Shown here one piece after another: positions 33,404-42,091 of a DNA stretch of 64,000 bases (the first letter of the stretch is position 1; each line of letters begins with the position of its first letter). The stretch lies in contig CAJTZI010000008.1 of NCBI GenBank assembly GCA_910584075.1, positions 1-64,000 of the forward strand. Direction: 5' to 3'. This DNA is from an uncultured Oscillibacter sp. (lineage in GTDB: Bacteria; Bacillota; Clostridia; Oscillospirales; Oscillospiraceae). The position numbers and the translations under genes were made by a program. The notes below the pieces were generated by a model, which ran no database searches, was not told where the DNA came from, and was given only the letters and a program-made list of their open reading frames with translations.

Positions 33404-33418
33404 TGAGAATGATTTTCA
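33404..33418. promoter_or_regulatory. Fur/Zur-type operator
   Basis: TGAGAAT-G-ATTTTCA is a 7-1-7 inverted repeat (one mismatch), the form bound by Fur-family repressors. It lies 14 bases after the -10 box and 15 before the start of the Fur-family gene, so the regulator should repress its own operon. Confidence 0.75.
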
Positions 33419-33433
33419 TATTGGAGATGTCAT

Positions 33434-33847
33434 ATGCCCTATAACACGAGACAACGACAGGCCGTCCTCCGCTGTCTGGAGCGCCGGCCGGAGGAGGCCC
33501 TCACCGCCTGCGAGATCGCGGAGGTCCTGCGGCGGGACCAGTGCCCGGTGGGGCTGTCCACCATATACCGCCAGCTGGAGCGGCTGGAGGCGGTGGGCCG
33601 CATCCACCGGGTGGACACGGGAGAAGGGGCGCTGTACCAGCTCTGTGTCCACGGCGGCGCCCGGGCGTGCTTTCTGCTGCGGTGCGAGGGCTGCGGACGC
33701 ATGGTCCATCTGGACTGCTCCCATCTGGAGGAGCTCTGCCGCCACCTGGCGGCAGACCACCGTTTCCGGGTGGACCCCCGCCGGACCATCCTGACCGGCC
33801 TGTGCGATGTCTGCGGAGGAGAGGAGGCGCCCCATGGAGCGACCTGA
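33434..33847 (+). CDS. Fur-family metalloregulator, probably zinc-responsive
   Basis: A 137-residue protein with the Fur winged helix (residues 5-75, TACEIAEVLRR and LSTIYRQLERLEAVG) and two structural zinc CxxC pairs, RCEGCG near 95 and LCDVCG near 130. The His-rich strand that normally precedes the first CxxC (HHHHF) is here HGGARACFLL, so part of the usual regulatory metal site differs. It is first in an operon with a metal-type ABC transporter, which points to a zinc sensor (Zur), though manganese or iron cannot be excluded. The next gene overlaps its end by 14 bases. Confidence 0.85.
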   Translation: MPYNTRQRQAVLRCLERRPEEALTACEIAEVLRRDQCPVGLSTIYRQLERLEAVGRIHRVDTGEGALYQLCVHGGARACFLLRCEGCGRMVHLDCSHLEELCRHLAADHRFRVDPRRTILTGLCDVCGGEEAPHGAT

Positions 33848-34547
33848 ACTGCTGGTCTGCCGGGATGTGTCCCTGGGCTACGAGGGACAGACCGTTCTGG
33901 CCCATCTGAACCTCTCCGTCCGGGAGGGGGACTACCTCTGCGTGGTGGGGGACAACGGCTCCGGCAAGTCCACGCTGCTGCGGGGGCTGCTGGGCCTGCT
34001 GCCGCCCCGGTCCGGAGAGATCTGGCGGGCACCGGAACTGCGGCGGGGCGCCATCGGCTACCTGCCCCAGCAGACCCGGGCCCAGCGGGATTTTCCCGCC
34101 ACGGTGTACGAGGTGGTGCTCTCCGGCTGCCTGAATCAAAAGGGAAGCCGCTTTTTCTACTCCGCCGCCCAGAAGTCAGCGGCGCTGATGAACATGGGCA
34201 AGCTGGGGGTTCTGGAGCTGAAGGACGAGAGCTACCGCAATCTCTCCGGCGGCCAGCAGCAGCGGGTACTGCTGGCCCGGGCCCTGTGCGCCGCCGGCCG
34301 GCTGCTGATTCTGGATGAACCCATCACCGGCCTGGACCCCGCCGCCGCCCAGGACCTGTACAAGACCCTGTCCTACCTCAATGAGAAAGAGGGTATGGCC
34401 GTGGTCATGGTGACCCACGACCTGCGGCCCGCCCTGCGTCAGGCCCGCACAGTGCTGCACATCGGACGGGGGAGCTTTTTCTACGGTACTGCGGAGGCGT
34501 ATCTCCGCTCTCCCCAGGGACGGCGGTTTCAGGAGGCAGAGCCATGA
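33834..34547 (+). CDS. znuC: Zinc/manganese-type ABC transporter ATPase
   Basis: A 237-residue ATPase: Walker A GDNGSGKSTLL (about residue 40), a Q-loop YLPQQ, signature NLSGGQQQRVLLARAL, Walker B LLILDEPITGLDP and H-loop MVTHD. The closest family is ZnuC/ADP-type metal uptake ATPases, fitting the Fur-type gene before and the permease after. It overlaps both neighbours (14 and 4 bases), so all three are translated together. Confidence 0.88.
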   Translation: MERPELLVCRDVSLGYEGQTVLAHLNLSVREGDYLCVVGDNGSGKSTLLRGLLGLLPPRSGEIWRAPELRRGAIGYLPQQTRAQRDFPATVYEVVLSGCLNQKGSRFFYSAAQKSAALMNMGKLGVLELKDESYRNLSGGQQQRVLLARALCAAGRLLILDEPITGLDPAAAQDLYKTLSYLNEKEGMAVVMVTHDLRPALRQARTVLHIGRGSFFYGTAEAYLRSPQGRRFQEAEP

Positions 34548-35353
34548 ATCTTCTGCAAATGTTTTCCTTCCCCTTCATGCAGCGGGCGCTGATCGCCGGG
34601 GTTCTGGTCTCCCTCTGCTGCGCCCTGCTGGGGGTGTCCCTGGTGCTGAAACGGTACTCCATGATCGGCGACGGGCTGAGCCACGTCTCCTTCGGGGCCC
34701 TGGCCATCGCCGTGGCCCTGGGCTTCACGCCGCTGTACTTCTCCATCCCCGTGGTGGTGCTGGCGGCCTTCTTCCTGCTGCGCATGGCGGGAAATCCCCG
34801 CTGGAACAGCGACGCGGCCATCGCCGCCGTCAGCGCCTCCTCTCTGGCCATCGGCATTATGGTCATCTCCCGCACCACCGGCATGACCGCCGACGTAGAC
34901 AACTATATGTTCGGCAGCGTTCTGGCCATGTCCCGGGCGGATGTGGCGCTGTCGGTCCTGGTGTCCGCCGCGGTGCTGGCGCTGTTTGTGCTGTTCTACC
35001 ACAGGCTGTTTGCCGTCACCTTTGACGAGAGCTTCTCCCGGGCCGCGGGACTGAACGTGGACCGCTACAATACCCTGCTGGCAGTTCTCACCGCCCTGAC
35101 CATTGTGCTGGGGATGCGGATGATGGGGGCCATGCTGATCTCCTCCCTGGTCATCTTCCCCGCCCTGACGGCCATGCGGCTCTTCAAGAGCTTCCGGGGC
35201 GTGGTCCTCTGCGCCGCCGCCGCCTCCGCGGCCTGCTTCTGCGCGGGGCTGACGGTGTCCTTTGCCTGCTCCACCCCGGTGGGAGCCACCGTGGTGTGCG
35301 CCAATCTGGCGCTGTTCCTCCTCTCCTGCGCCCTCAGCGCCCTGCGGCGCTGA
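34544..35353 (+). CDS. znuB: Metal-type ABC transporter permease
   Basis: A 269-residue permease with eight or nine membrane helices, matching the ABC-3 family (ZnuB/MntB/TroC): MQRALIAGVLVSLCCALLGVSLVLKRYSMIGDGLSHVSFG-type start (core KRYSMIGDGLSHVSFG) and GMRMMGAMLISSLVIFPA near 190. Its ATG overlaps the ATPase stop (ATGA). No periplasmic-type binding lipoprotein (ZnuA) follows; the operon ends at a strong terminator, so the binding protein must be elsewhere. Confidence 0.9.
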   Translation: MNLLQMFSFPFMQRALIAGVLVSLCCALLGVSLVLKRYSMIGDGLSHVSFGALAIAVALGFTPLYFSIPVVVLAAFFLLRMAGNPRWNSDAAIAAVSASSLAIGIMVISRTTGMTADVDNYMFGSVLAMSRADVALSVLVSAAVLALFVLFYHRLFAVTFDESFSRAAGLNVDRYNTLLAVLTALTIVLGMRMMGAMLISSLVIFPALTAMRLFKSFRGVVLCAAAASAACFCAGLTVSFACSTPVGATVVCANLALFLLSCALSALRR

Positions 35354-35385
35354 CCGCACCGGCAAAGCGGATCCCCCACAGGGAA

Positions 35386-35426
35386 AGCGCCTCCGTCCCG
35401 CCGCAAAGCGGCGGGACGGAGGCGCT
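35386..35426. terminator. Terminator of the metal-uptake operon
   Basis: A 19-bp exact stem (AGCGCCTCCGTCCCGCCGC and its complement) around AAA, followed by CTTCTT; it also lies at the end of the convergent gene at 35449. Confidence 0.9.
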
Positions 35427-35448
35427 CTTCTTCATTGGGACGGCATTG

Positions 35449-36054
35449 TCAAAAGAGGTTTTTGTTGTTCTCGTCCACAACCTCCACCAGCTGGCCCCGC
35501 TCAAAAAGGCCGATGGTCCCCAGAGGCAGTGGCATCAGCGCCAGGGCCGCCTCGCAGAAGGAGAGGAGCTGATAGGTATGGATGCGGGTATAGTCCCCGG
35601 GGTTGTCGGAGCCCTCCTCGCCGATGACGCCCATGTACCAGCCGGAGTCCCCCTCGCCGGTGGGCTCCAGCCGCTGGAGGTAGACGGTGTCCGCCGTTCT
35701 GGCGGTGTTTTTCATGAGCATGGTGTCCTGGAAGGAGGTGGTCACCGCCTGGACCTGGGCCCTGTTCAAAACCTCCGTCTGTTCATGGAAGATCCGCAGG
35801 CTGAGGGACAGGTCCTCCTCCGTGGCGGAGAAGGGGTCCCCCACATAGTCGAAGGTCACCATCTGGAGCCCCGGCCCCTCCTTGACAAATTTGTAAAAGC
35901 TCCAGCCGATCTGAATGATGCAGTCCTCAGTCAGCACGCCGCCGGCCTTCTCCTCCTCCAGCAGCACCCCCGCCAGAAAGTCCGCGGTGGGCTTCCACTC
36001 CTCCCGGCAGGAGAGGGATATGAGCTTTCCGCTGATGTTGTATGTGTACTTCAT
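35449..36054 (-). CDS. Hypothetical protein, DUF2185/Imm33-like C-terminus
   Basis: A 201-residue soluble protein. Residues about 120-195 (GDSGWYMGVIGEEG, YQLLSFCEAALALMPLPLGTIGLFERG) resemble the DUF2185 or immunity-protein-33 type of small domain, with its D-SGW start and LP-G-T turn. The first 110 residues are not recognised and have a mixed alpha/beta look. GGGAGGCAGC precedes the start and a TATAAT box lies just upstream on this strand. No toxin gene is adjacent, so an immunity role is not supported by context. Confidence 0.65.
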   Translation of the reverse strand: MKYTYNISGKLISLSCREEWKPTADFLAGVLLEEEKAGGVLTEDCIIQIGWSFYKFVKEGPGLQMVTFDYVGDPFSATEEDLSLSLRIFHEQTEVLNRAQVQAVTTSFQDTMLMKNTARTADTVYLQRLEPTGEGDSGWYMGVIGEEGSDNPGDYTRIHTYQLLSFCEAALALMPLPLGTIGLFERGQLVEVVDENNKNLF

Positions 36055-36375
36055 ACGCTGCCTCCCAAATTATAATAGAATCCCGGCAGAAACGCCGTCA
36101 TCTGTTCTCTGTTTTTTATCATACCAGATTCCGCCTCACAGCGCAATCCCCCGGGCCTGTTCCCGCCGGCACAGGCGGCAGCGCACATCCTGTCGGGAAA
36201 ATCAGTCATAACCCGCCCTTTTTCGTTGAATCTCCCAACCAATCTCGGTCCTTTTATATTTTTTTTCAGATTCCTGTTCCCCTCGACAAATTAAGACAAG
36301 TTTTCCGCATGATTTTGTGTATCATAGAGATACTCCAATCCACATTTTGTGGTCGTTTAGAAAGGACGAGGAAAA
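36055..36375. other. Divergent intergenic region
   Basis: About 320 bases that hold the upstream region of the 35449 gene (minus strand, TATAAT near 36069) and of the small coiled-coil gene at 36376. The part near 36240-36350 is AT-rich. No other gene seen. Confidence 0.5.
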
Positions 36376-36534
36376 ATGCAGACGATTGCTAAAGAATATC
36401 TTTTGCTGTTTAACACGCTGACAGACGCGGAAGAGACCCTTCGCAGGCTGGAGGCCCGGCTGATGGAGGCCCAGCGGCAGGCCGAGGAGCTCTTTTTAGA
36501 AAATACGGACCATGATCTGCCAAGTCCGGATTAA
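36376..36534 (+). CDS. Small coiled-coil protein
   Basis: A 52-residue frame starting at 36376 after AAGGACGAGG. It is charged and helical: DAEETLRRLEARLMEAQRQ has heptad spacing of Leu and would form a coiled coil; the end is acidic (ENTDHDLPSPD). A clean terminator begins 6 bases after the stop and an AT-rich upstream region could hold a promoter, so it looks like a self-contained gene. No family recognised. Confidence 0.6.
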   Translation: MQTIAKEYLLLFNTLTDAEETLRRLEARLMEAQRQAEELFLENTDHDLPSPD

Positions 36535-36540
36535 ATACGG

Positions 36541-36568
36541 CGGCCCCGCTGCGGCGGGGCCGTTTTTA
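36541..36568 (+). terminator. Terminator of the small coiled-coil gene
   Basis: CGGCCCCGC and GCGGGGCCG, 9-bp stem, loop TGCG, followed by TTTTT. Confidence 0.85.
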
Positions 36569-37282
36569 CGGGTTCTCCTCTCTCCTCTCCGGCCGGGTGC
36601 CCCACAGCGCCGCGCCGAAGGGGACGAAGACCGCCGGAAACCGCGCTGCCACATAGAGCTGCCAGATCCCGGCCCGTTCCCACCACCGGGGGAGGGAGAA
36701 CCCCGAATCCCACGGGACCCCCGGTCCCCGGAGGAGGATATGGACGCTCACGCAGAGGTTCGACACCACAATGGGCGCCGCCAGCACCGCCCAGGCGGCC
36801 AGACCCGCCAGCACCGCCCGCCGCAGAGGCCGGGCCCGCCGGCACTCCAGGGGCTTCGCCCCCAGAAACACCCCGCAGGCCCGGAGCAGGACCCAGCCCA
36901 GCAGCAGATAGAACGCCGGGACGGCCACGGACTGGATCAGATACAGCGGGGCCCCCGTAAACGCCCGCCTGAAAAGCCGCCCCACCCAGCGCCGCAGCAG
37001 GAAAATACCGCTCCCCAGCGCCGCCAGCGCCGCGCCCTCCGCCAGCAGGAGGCGGATCTCCCGCCGCCGCTCCGGCCGGAGGGGCTCGCCGTAGAGCAGG
37101 ACCTGGACATCCACCTCCAGCTGTTCCGCCGCCCGCAGCAGCATCTCCACATCCGGCCGGGACCGGCCGGTCTCGTAGTTGCTCACCGTCTGGCGGCTGA
37201 CGTGGAGCCGCTCCGCCAGCTCGTCCTGGGTCATGCCCCGCCGGAGGCGGGCCGCCCGGATGTTCTTTCCGATCTCGCGCAT
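36566..37282 (-). CDS. XRE regulator with C-terminal membrane domain
   Basis: A 238-residue protein: helix-turn-helix at residues 5-60 (RGMTQDELAERLHVSRQTVSNYETGRSRP, core LAERLHVSRQTVSNYE), then about four membrane helices (about 78-100, 115-137, 153-172, 205-225) separated by Arg-rich loops. Layout is like the XRE gene at 4314, but this one has the GC content of the host genome. GAGGTGAGG precedes the start. Targets unknown. Confidence 0.82.
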   Translation of the reverse strand: MREIGKNIRAARLRRGMTQDELAERLHVSRQTVSNYETGRSRPDVEMLLRAAEQLEVDVQVLLYGEPLRPERRREIRLLLAEGAALAALGSGIFLLRRWVGRLFRRAFTGAPLYLIQSVAVPAFYLLLGWVLLRACGVFLGAKPLECRRARPLRRAVLAGLAAWAVLAAPIVVSNLCVSVHILLRGPGVPWDSGFSLPRWWERAGIWQLYVAARFPAVFVPFGAALWGTRPERREENP

Positions 37283-37430
37283 CTCATCACCTCACCTCCA
37301 TGATACCCCCGCGGCCCCGGGCTGTCACGCAAAGATGCTTTGCGCCGGATGATTTTATCAATACAAATCGTATAAAACAGCAAAAAGTGTACATATCGGA
37401 TTCAATCGCCGCAAAACAGCAGCGGGGCCG

Positions 37431-37449
37431 CCCTGAGGCGTCCCCGCTG
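37431..37449 (-). terminator. Hairpin after pta
   Basis: AGCGGGG pairs with CCCCGCT (37431-37449 outer part) with an inner GCC/GGC; placed 30-50 bases beyond the pta stop on its strand. Confidence 0.55.
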
Positions 37450-37481
37450 TCTTCTGCCATTTCGCGCTATGTACCCCGATC

Positions 37482-38462
37482 TCAGTCCTCGCAGAGACCG
37501 GCGGTGATCAGGGCCATGGAGTAGACCTCCTGGCCGTTGCAGCCCCGGGAGAGGTCGTTGATGGGGGCGTTCAGGCCCTGGAGGATGGGACCGTAGGCCT
37601 CAAAGCCGCCCATGCGCTGGCAGATCTTGTAGCCGATGTTGCCGGCGTTGATGTCCGGGAAGATGAAGGTGTTGGCGCGGCCGGCCAGGGGGGACTCGGG
37701 GCACTTGGTCTCCGCCACCCGGTGGGACACGGCGGCGTCAAACTGCAGCTCGCCGTCGATGACGATATCGGGAGCCTGAGCCTTGGCCTTGGCACAGGCG
37801 TTGCGCATCTTGTCCACGTCCTCGCCGGAGCCGGAGCCATGGGTGGAGTAGCTCAGGAACGCCATATGGGGATCAATGCCGAAGAGACGGGCCGTGCCGG
37901 CGGTCTCCAGGGCAATCTCCACCAGCTCGTCCTCGTTGGGCTTGATGTTGATGGCGCAGTCGGCCATGGCGATGACCTCGCGGTCGCCCACGGTGGTGGA
38001 GCGGACCAGAATGAAGCAGGAGGAGACGATCTTGCAGCCGGGCTTGGTCTTGATCAGCTGCAGCGCGGGGCGGACAGTGTCGGCGGTGGAGTAGGTTGCG
38101 CCGCCCAGCAGCGCGTCGGCGTAGCCCATCTTCACCAGCATAGTGCCGAAGTAGTTGCCCTGCTTCAGCATGGAGCGGCACTGCTCCTCGGTCATCTTGC
38201 CCTTGCGCAGCTCCACCATGGCGGCAACCATCCGATCCATGTCCTCAAAGGCCTCGGGGTCCACAATCTCGGCGCCCCGGATGTTGAAGCCGGCCTCCTC
38301 CGCGGCGGCAAAGACCTCGTTGGGCCTGCCCACCAGGACGGGGGTCAGGAACGTACCGGACAGCAGGCGGGCGGAGGCCTCCAGAATACGGGGATCCGTG
38401 CCCTCGGTAAACACAATTCTGCGGGGATGGGCCTTCAGCTTTTTGATGAGAAATTCAAACAT
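37482..38462 (-). CDS. pta: Phosphate acetyltransferase
   Basis: A 326-residue enzyme interconverting acetyl-CoA and acetyl phosphate, the first step of acetate formation with ATP gain. Family text: FTEGTDPRILEASARLL, GMLVKMGYADALLGGATYSTADTVRPALQ-type core (here YADALLGGATYSTADT), MAFLSYSTHGSGSG and FIFPDINAGNIGYKI near the C-terminus. Length is normal for the short form. Start at 38462 follows GGAGGTAA. The usual partner ackA is not adjacent. Confidence 0.95.
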   Translation of the reverse strand: MFEFLIKKLKAHPRRIVFTEGTDPRILEASARLLSGTFLTPVLVGRPNEVFAAAEEAGFNIRGAEIVDPEAFEDMDRMVAAMVELRKGKMTEEQCRSMLKQGNYFGTMLVKMGYADALLGGATYSTADTVRPALQLIKTKPGCKIVSSCFILVRSTTVGDREVIAMADCAINIKPNEDELVEIALETAGTARLFGIDPHMAFLSYSTHGSGSGEDVDKMRNACAKAKAQAPDIVIDGELQFDAAVSHRVAETKCPESPLAGRANTFIFPDINAGNIGYKICQRMGGFEAYGPILQGLNAPINDLSRGCNGQEVYSMALITAGLCED

Positions 38463-38511
38463 GTTTCCATTACCTCCATAAAAGTCCAAGTATATGGATG
38501 AAGTTACCCTC

Positions 38512-38539
38512 ATTATACACCACTGTCCCGCCGGGTCAA
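38512..38539 (-). promoter_or_regulatory. Promoter of pta
   Basis: On the minus strand TTGACC (38539-38534), 16 bp, TATAAT (38517-38512), 50 bases before the start codon. Confidence 0.75.
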
Positions 38540-38688
38540 TTGAAAAATGAAAATCCTCACAAAAAAATTTACATTTATTCCAGCGCCAGCCAGGTAAAAT
38601 ATGCAGATTATACAAAATATCCCCTCAGATTCTGGACACACGGCCTCTTTTCCCCGCCAAAAATGCCGCTCCCCGGCATTTTCCAGGG

Positions 38689-38717
38689 TTGACGGGAGCG
38701 GTGAAAAGCGGTATGAT
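38689..38717 (+). promoter_or_regulatory. Promoter of the M23 peptidase gene
   Basis: TTGACG (38689-38694), 17 bp, TATGAT (38712-38717). Confidence 0.65.
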
Positions 38718-38763
38718 ACCAACGGTAACAAATTGTAACTTTTACGCCTTTATCAGGAGAGAT

Positions 38764-40653
38764 ATGAGTCAACGATCAAGATCAAAGAAGCCGCCGTCCG
38801 GCGGGCGGCGGGCCGCAAAGCCCCAGGCGGAGCGCCGGCTGGACCCCTCGGTGAGCACCGGCGCCACGGCGGGCCTCTACTCCCGGGGCCTCGCGCCGGA
38901 GCCCCCCGCGGTCACGTCGGAGACCGCCCCCCAGGAGCACGCGGTGGAGGACCGCCTCCGCCGCACGTCCAGACGGCGGGCCGCCATCCCCGCCTGGGAG
39001 GAGCCCCCCCCGGGGGCGTCTGCCGGAAAGGGCCAGCCCCCCCGGCAGCGGGCCAGAGAGCCCCGGCCCACGGTCACGTGGTATCAGGCCGTTCTCTGGA
39101 ACCTCAGGCGCGTCAAGCGCCGCTGGCGCCACATCCTGCGGGAGAAGCAGGCCTCCCGCTTTCCGGAGTCCAACCGCTTTCCCATCCAGGTCCTGCTGCT
39201 GTTCTGGGGCATCATCCCCATGTGGGGCAGCCTTTTGCAGGAGCGCCTCTGGGGCCGCCGGCAGCGGGCCATCAGCCGGGGCTCCTCCCGGCCGGAGCGG
39301 CCGGAGCGGTCCGGCCGCCGGGTGCTCTACCCCCTGCTGTTTCTGGGGGGCACCGCCTGCATCGCCCTGGCGGTGCTGTTCTTCTCCACCTATACCTACG
39401 GCACCACGGTCAGCTACGACGGCGAGGTCATCGCCGTCATGAGCTCTCAGTCCGCCGCCGAGGAGGTGCGCCGCGACCTGGAACAGGTCACCGCCCGCAC
39501 TCTGGGGGAGAGCTTCACCATCGACGACTCCCTCATCCAGTACTCCTCCGGCCTGCTGCGCCGGCAGGATCTGGTGGACCCGGAGACCTATGCCGAGGAC
39601 CTCTCCCAGGAGGTGGGGCTGGTAACCGCCGCGTACTGCCTGTATGTGGAGGGAGAATTCATCGGCGCAACCCCCTACGCCGGAGCCCTGGACGAGCTTT
39701 TGAAGCAGCTGAAGGCCGCCGGAACCGATGAGGACACCATCTCCTGCGACTTTGCCGAAAGCGTAGAGATCAAGGAGGAGTATGTCCCCAGCGATGAGAT
39801 CATGAACCTGGGGTATCTGGCAGAGACCCTGTACAGCACCAAGACCGCCGAGGTCACCTACGAGGTGAAAAAGGGCGACACCTGGTCGGAGATCGCCGAG
39901 GACCACGGCCTGAGCTCCAAGGAGCTGGAGGCCTTGAACCCCGGCTATGACATCAACAAGCTGCAGATCGGCGAAATCCTGACCATGTCCGCCTCCGTGC
40001 CCTACCTGACAAGGACCGTGGTTCAGAAGGAGCGGTATGTGTCCGAGGTGAACTACGATGTGGAGTACACCGATGACGCCAGTATGTACAAGGGCGACAC
40101 CAAGATAACCTCCAAGGGCGTCTTCGGCGCGGCGGACGTGGTGGCCAACGTCACCTACGTCAACGGCGAGGAGGTGGAACGGACGCTCCTCTCCTCCGTC
40201 ACCCTCCGGGAACCCGTTACGGAGCACCAGCTCCGGGGCACCAAGGAGCGGCCCACCTGGCATCCCACCGGCACCTTCCGCTGGCCCATCACCGGCCGCA
40301 TCACCTCCCGCTTCGGCGGGCGGAAGTCCCCCGGCGGCATCGGCTCCACCAACCACAAGGGCATCGACATCGCGGCCCCGCGGGGCACGCCGGTCTACGC
40401 CAGCGACGGCGGCACCGTCACCTACGCCGGCTGGATGGGCGGCTACGGCTATCTGGTCCGCATCAACCACGGCAATGGCTACGAGACCTACTACGGCCAC
40501 AACAGCAGCCTGACGGTCTCCGTGGGCCAGCACGTCTATAAGGGCCAGCAGATCGCTCGGGTGGGCTCCACCGGCAACTCCACCGGCAACCACTGCCACT
40601 TTGAGGTCCGCTACAACGGCACGGCCCGGAATCCCCTGAACTATCTGCCGTAG
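38764..40653 (+). CDS. M23 peptidase with LysM and G5-like domains
   Basis: A 629-residue membrane-anchored cell-wall hydrolase. Residues 1-180 are basic, Pro-rich and cytosolic; one helix near 195-215 (LFLGGTACIALAVLFF) spans the membrane. Outside follow a long domain, a LysM wall-binding unit near 365-410 (YEVKKGDTWSEIAEDHGLS), a G5-like stretch near 415-495 and a C-terminal M23 metallopeptidase (about 510-625) with the zinc ligands in NHKGIDIAAP and GNHCHFEV. It cuts peptidoglycan cross-bridges. Start at 38764 follows AGGAGAG. Such proteins act in growth or sporulation; which applies is unknown. Confidence 0.93.
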   Translation: MSQRSRSKKPPSGGRRAAKPQAERRLDPSVSTGATAGLYSRGLAPEPPAVTSETAPQEHAVEDRLRRTSRRRAAIPAWEEPPPGASAGKGQPPRQRAREPRPTVTWYQAVLWNLRRVKRRWRHILREKQASRFPESNRFPIQVLLLFWGIIPMWGSLLQERLWGRRQRAISRGSSRPERPERSGRRVLYPLLFLGGTACIALAVLFFSTYTYGTTVSYDGEVIAVMSSQSAAEEVRRDLEQVTARTLGESFTIDDSLIQYSSGLLRRQDLVDPETYAEDLSQEVGLVTAAYCLYVEGEFIGATPYAGALDELLKQLKAAGTDEDTISCDFAESVEIKEEYVPSDEIMNLGYLAETLYSTKTAEVTYEVKKGDTWSEIAEDHGLSSKELEALNPGYDINKLQIGEILTMSASVPYLTRTVVQKERYVSEVNYDVEYTDDASMYKGDTKITSKGVFGAADVVANVTYVNGEEVERTLLSSVTLREPVTEHQLRGTKERPTWHPTGTFRWPITGRITSRFGGRKSPGGIGSTNHKGIDIAAPRGTPVYASDGGTVTYAGWMGGYGYLVRINHGNGYETYYGHNSSLTVSVGQHVYKGQQIARVGSTGNSTGNHCHFEVRYNGTARNPLNYLP

Positions 40654-40736
40654 GACATTTCCTCACATCTTAGAAGCCGTACCAACTGTTCCGACACAAA
40701 TCTGTATGTCTCAGCTCACGGTACAGCTTCTTATAT

Positions 40737-40770
40737 GAAACCGGCCTCCCCGATTGGGGGAGGCCGGTTT
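40737..40770. terminator. Bidirectional terminator
   Basis: GAAACCGGCCTCCCC and GGGGAGGCCGGTTTC, 15-bp stem around GATTG, between the M23 and TetR genes. Confidence 0.85.
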
Positions 40771-40849
40771 CAGCTTGTCAAAAGATATCCGGGTCTCTTC
40801 GGCCTGACACAACAACGGGGACCCATCCCGCCGCTGAAATCCCGCGCCT

Positions 40850-41374
40850 CTATCCGGAGACGCCGGCTTCCTCCCGGCCGGGGCGGTCCGCCATCTGCTC
40901 CAGGAGCACCGCCATGCCCTCCGGAGCCGGCCCGCAGCCGTCCCGAATCCACTTCTCCAGCAGGGAGAGGAGAATGTCGGAAACGCCGCCGGGGTCGGGG
41001 GTTGCGGCTTTTCCGGCGATGGGGGCCAGAAGGCCTCGGAAAAACATCCGGCGGCTCTCCGGGGACGCCTGGTTTAAGATTGCCAGAAACCAGCCCCGCC
41101 GGGGCGGAATGGTCTGGAGAAGGGTCTCCAGCGCCGTCCGCCAGTCCGGAGCCTCCGCCAGCCGGGCGGCCAGCGCCGCCCCATCCTCCTGAACGGTCCA
41201 GTCGAGGAGCTGGTAGACATCGGTAAAGTGGTAGTAAAAGGTCTGCCGGTGAATCTCGCACCGGTCCGTCAGGTGGTGGACCCGCACCCGCTCCAGGGGC
41301 CTGGTCTCCAGCAGGTCCTTCAGGGCGTCCGCCAATTTGCGCTTTGTCCGCGTTCCCTTCATGGCTCTTCGCAT
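40850..41374 (-). CDS. TetR/AcrR-family regulator
   Basis: A 174-residue TetR-type repressor. DNA-binding helices lie at residues 10-55 (KLADALKDLLETRPLERVRV, CEIHRQTFYYHFTDVYQLL), with the Y-Y-H-F recognition helix of the family. The C-terminal part resembles the DhaS-like TetR group, which often has unknown ligands. The start at 41374 is preferred because GAGGGG precedes it; the open frame extends 80 codons upstream without a site. No transporter is next to it. Confidence 0.85.
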   Translation of the reverse strand: MRRAMKGTRTKRKLADALKDLLETRPLERVRVHHLTDRCEIHRQTFYYHFTDVYQLLDWTVQEDGAALAARLAEAPDWRTALETLLQTIPPRRGWFLAILNQASPESRRMFFRGLLAPIAGKAATPDPGGVSDILLSLLEKWIRDGCGPAPEGMAVLLEQMADRPGREEAGVSG

Positions 41375-41669
41375 ACAGGCTTCCCCTCGATTCCTCCGCC
41401 TCTTTGGAATGTACAGGCCTTTCATTCTCCGGTTTCCATATATTTCCGCCCGCATAAACCCCTCAATACAGGTTAAAACTGTATATAATATAACATAAAC
41501 CTCTGCTGAATACAAGTGTAACTTATAAAATCCCATTGGGAGGCCGCGCAGCCTCTCTGTCAACCAATTGGGATGCCGGTCCGCCCCCCTTGCGGCCCTC
41601 GGAGAATATAGCATGAACCTTTATTACGCCGGGACTTCCTCGGGCGGCGGATGGCACAGGGAGGTTATT
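41375..41669. other. Intergenic region upstream of TetR and XRE genes
   Basis: AT-rich in 41450-41530, with TATAAT-like boxes on the minus strand (near 41480) likely for tetR. Contains an imperfect inverted repeat ATCCCATTGG / CCAATTGGGAT (41530-41575) upstream of the XRE gene. Confidence 0.45.
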
Positions 41670-41996
41670 ATGGAAAACCAGATCAGGCAGCTGCGGGAGG
41701 AGTTTCACATGACCCAGGTCCGCCTCAGCATCGAGCTGGGCGTCTCCCAGGAGACGGTAAGCGCCTATGAAAACCAGAGGCATTACCCCAGTTTTTTGCA
41801 GCTGCAAAAGATGTCCAGCATTTTCCACGCCAGCATCGACTATATCATGGGCCTCTCCGAGGTCCGCAGTCCCGCGCCGCTCCGGGAGACCGGGGGGCTT
41901 TCCGCCCTGGTGGACCTGGGGCGGCAGCTGACTCCCCGCCAGCTGGAGCTGGCCCTGGCCTACATGCGGGGAATGCTGGACGATTCCGCCTCCTGA
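41670..41996 (+). CDS. XRE-family regulator
   Basis: A 108-residue protein with an N-terminal helix-turn-helix (MTQVRLSIELGVSQETVSAYE, residues about 14-34) and a short C-terminal helix pair (LGRQLTPRQLELALAYMRGML). GGGAGG lies 6 bases before the start. It precedes the sigma-factor operon by about 95 bases on the same strand. Ligand and targets unknown. Confidence 0.88.
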   Translation: MENQIRQLREEFHMTQVRLSIELGVSQETVSAYENQRHYPSFLQLQKMSSIFHASIDYIMGLSEVRSPAPLRETGGLSALVDLGRQLTPRQLELALAYMRGMLDDSAS

Positions 41997-42091
41997 TGCG
42001 CCCGCAAAAAAATTTCACGAAAAATTGAAGAAATTCCGGCGCCGGTCCCGTATTATTAGCAGCGCGCGGGAGGGAGGTGGCGGCAGGAGGC

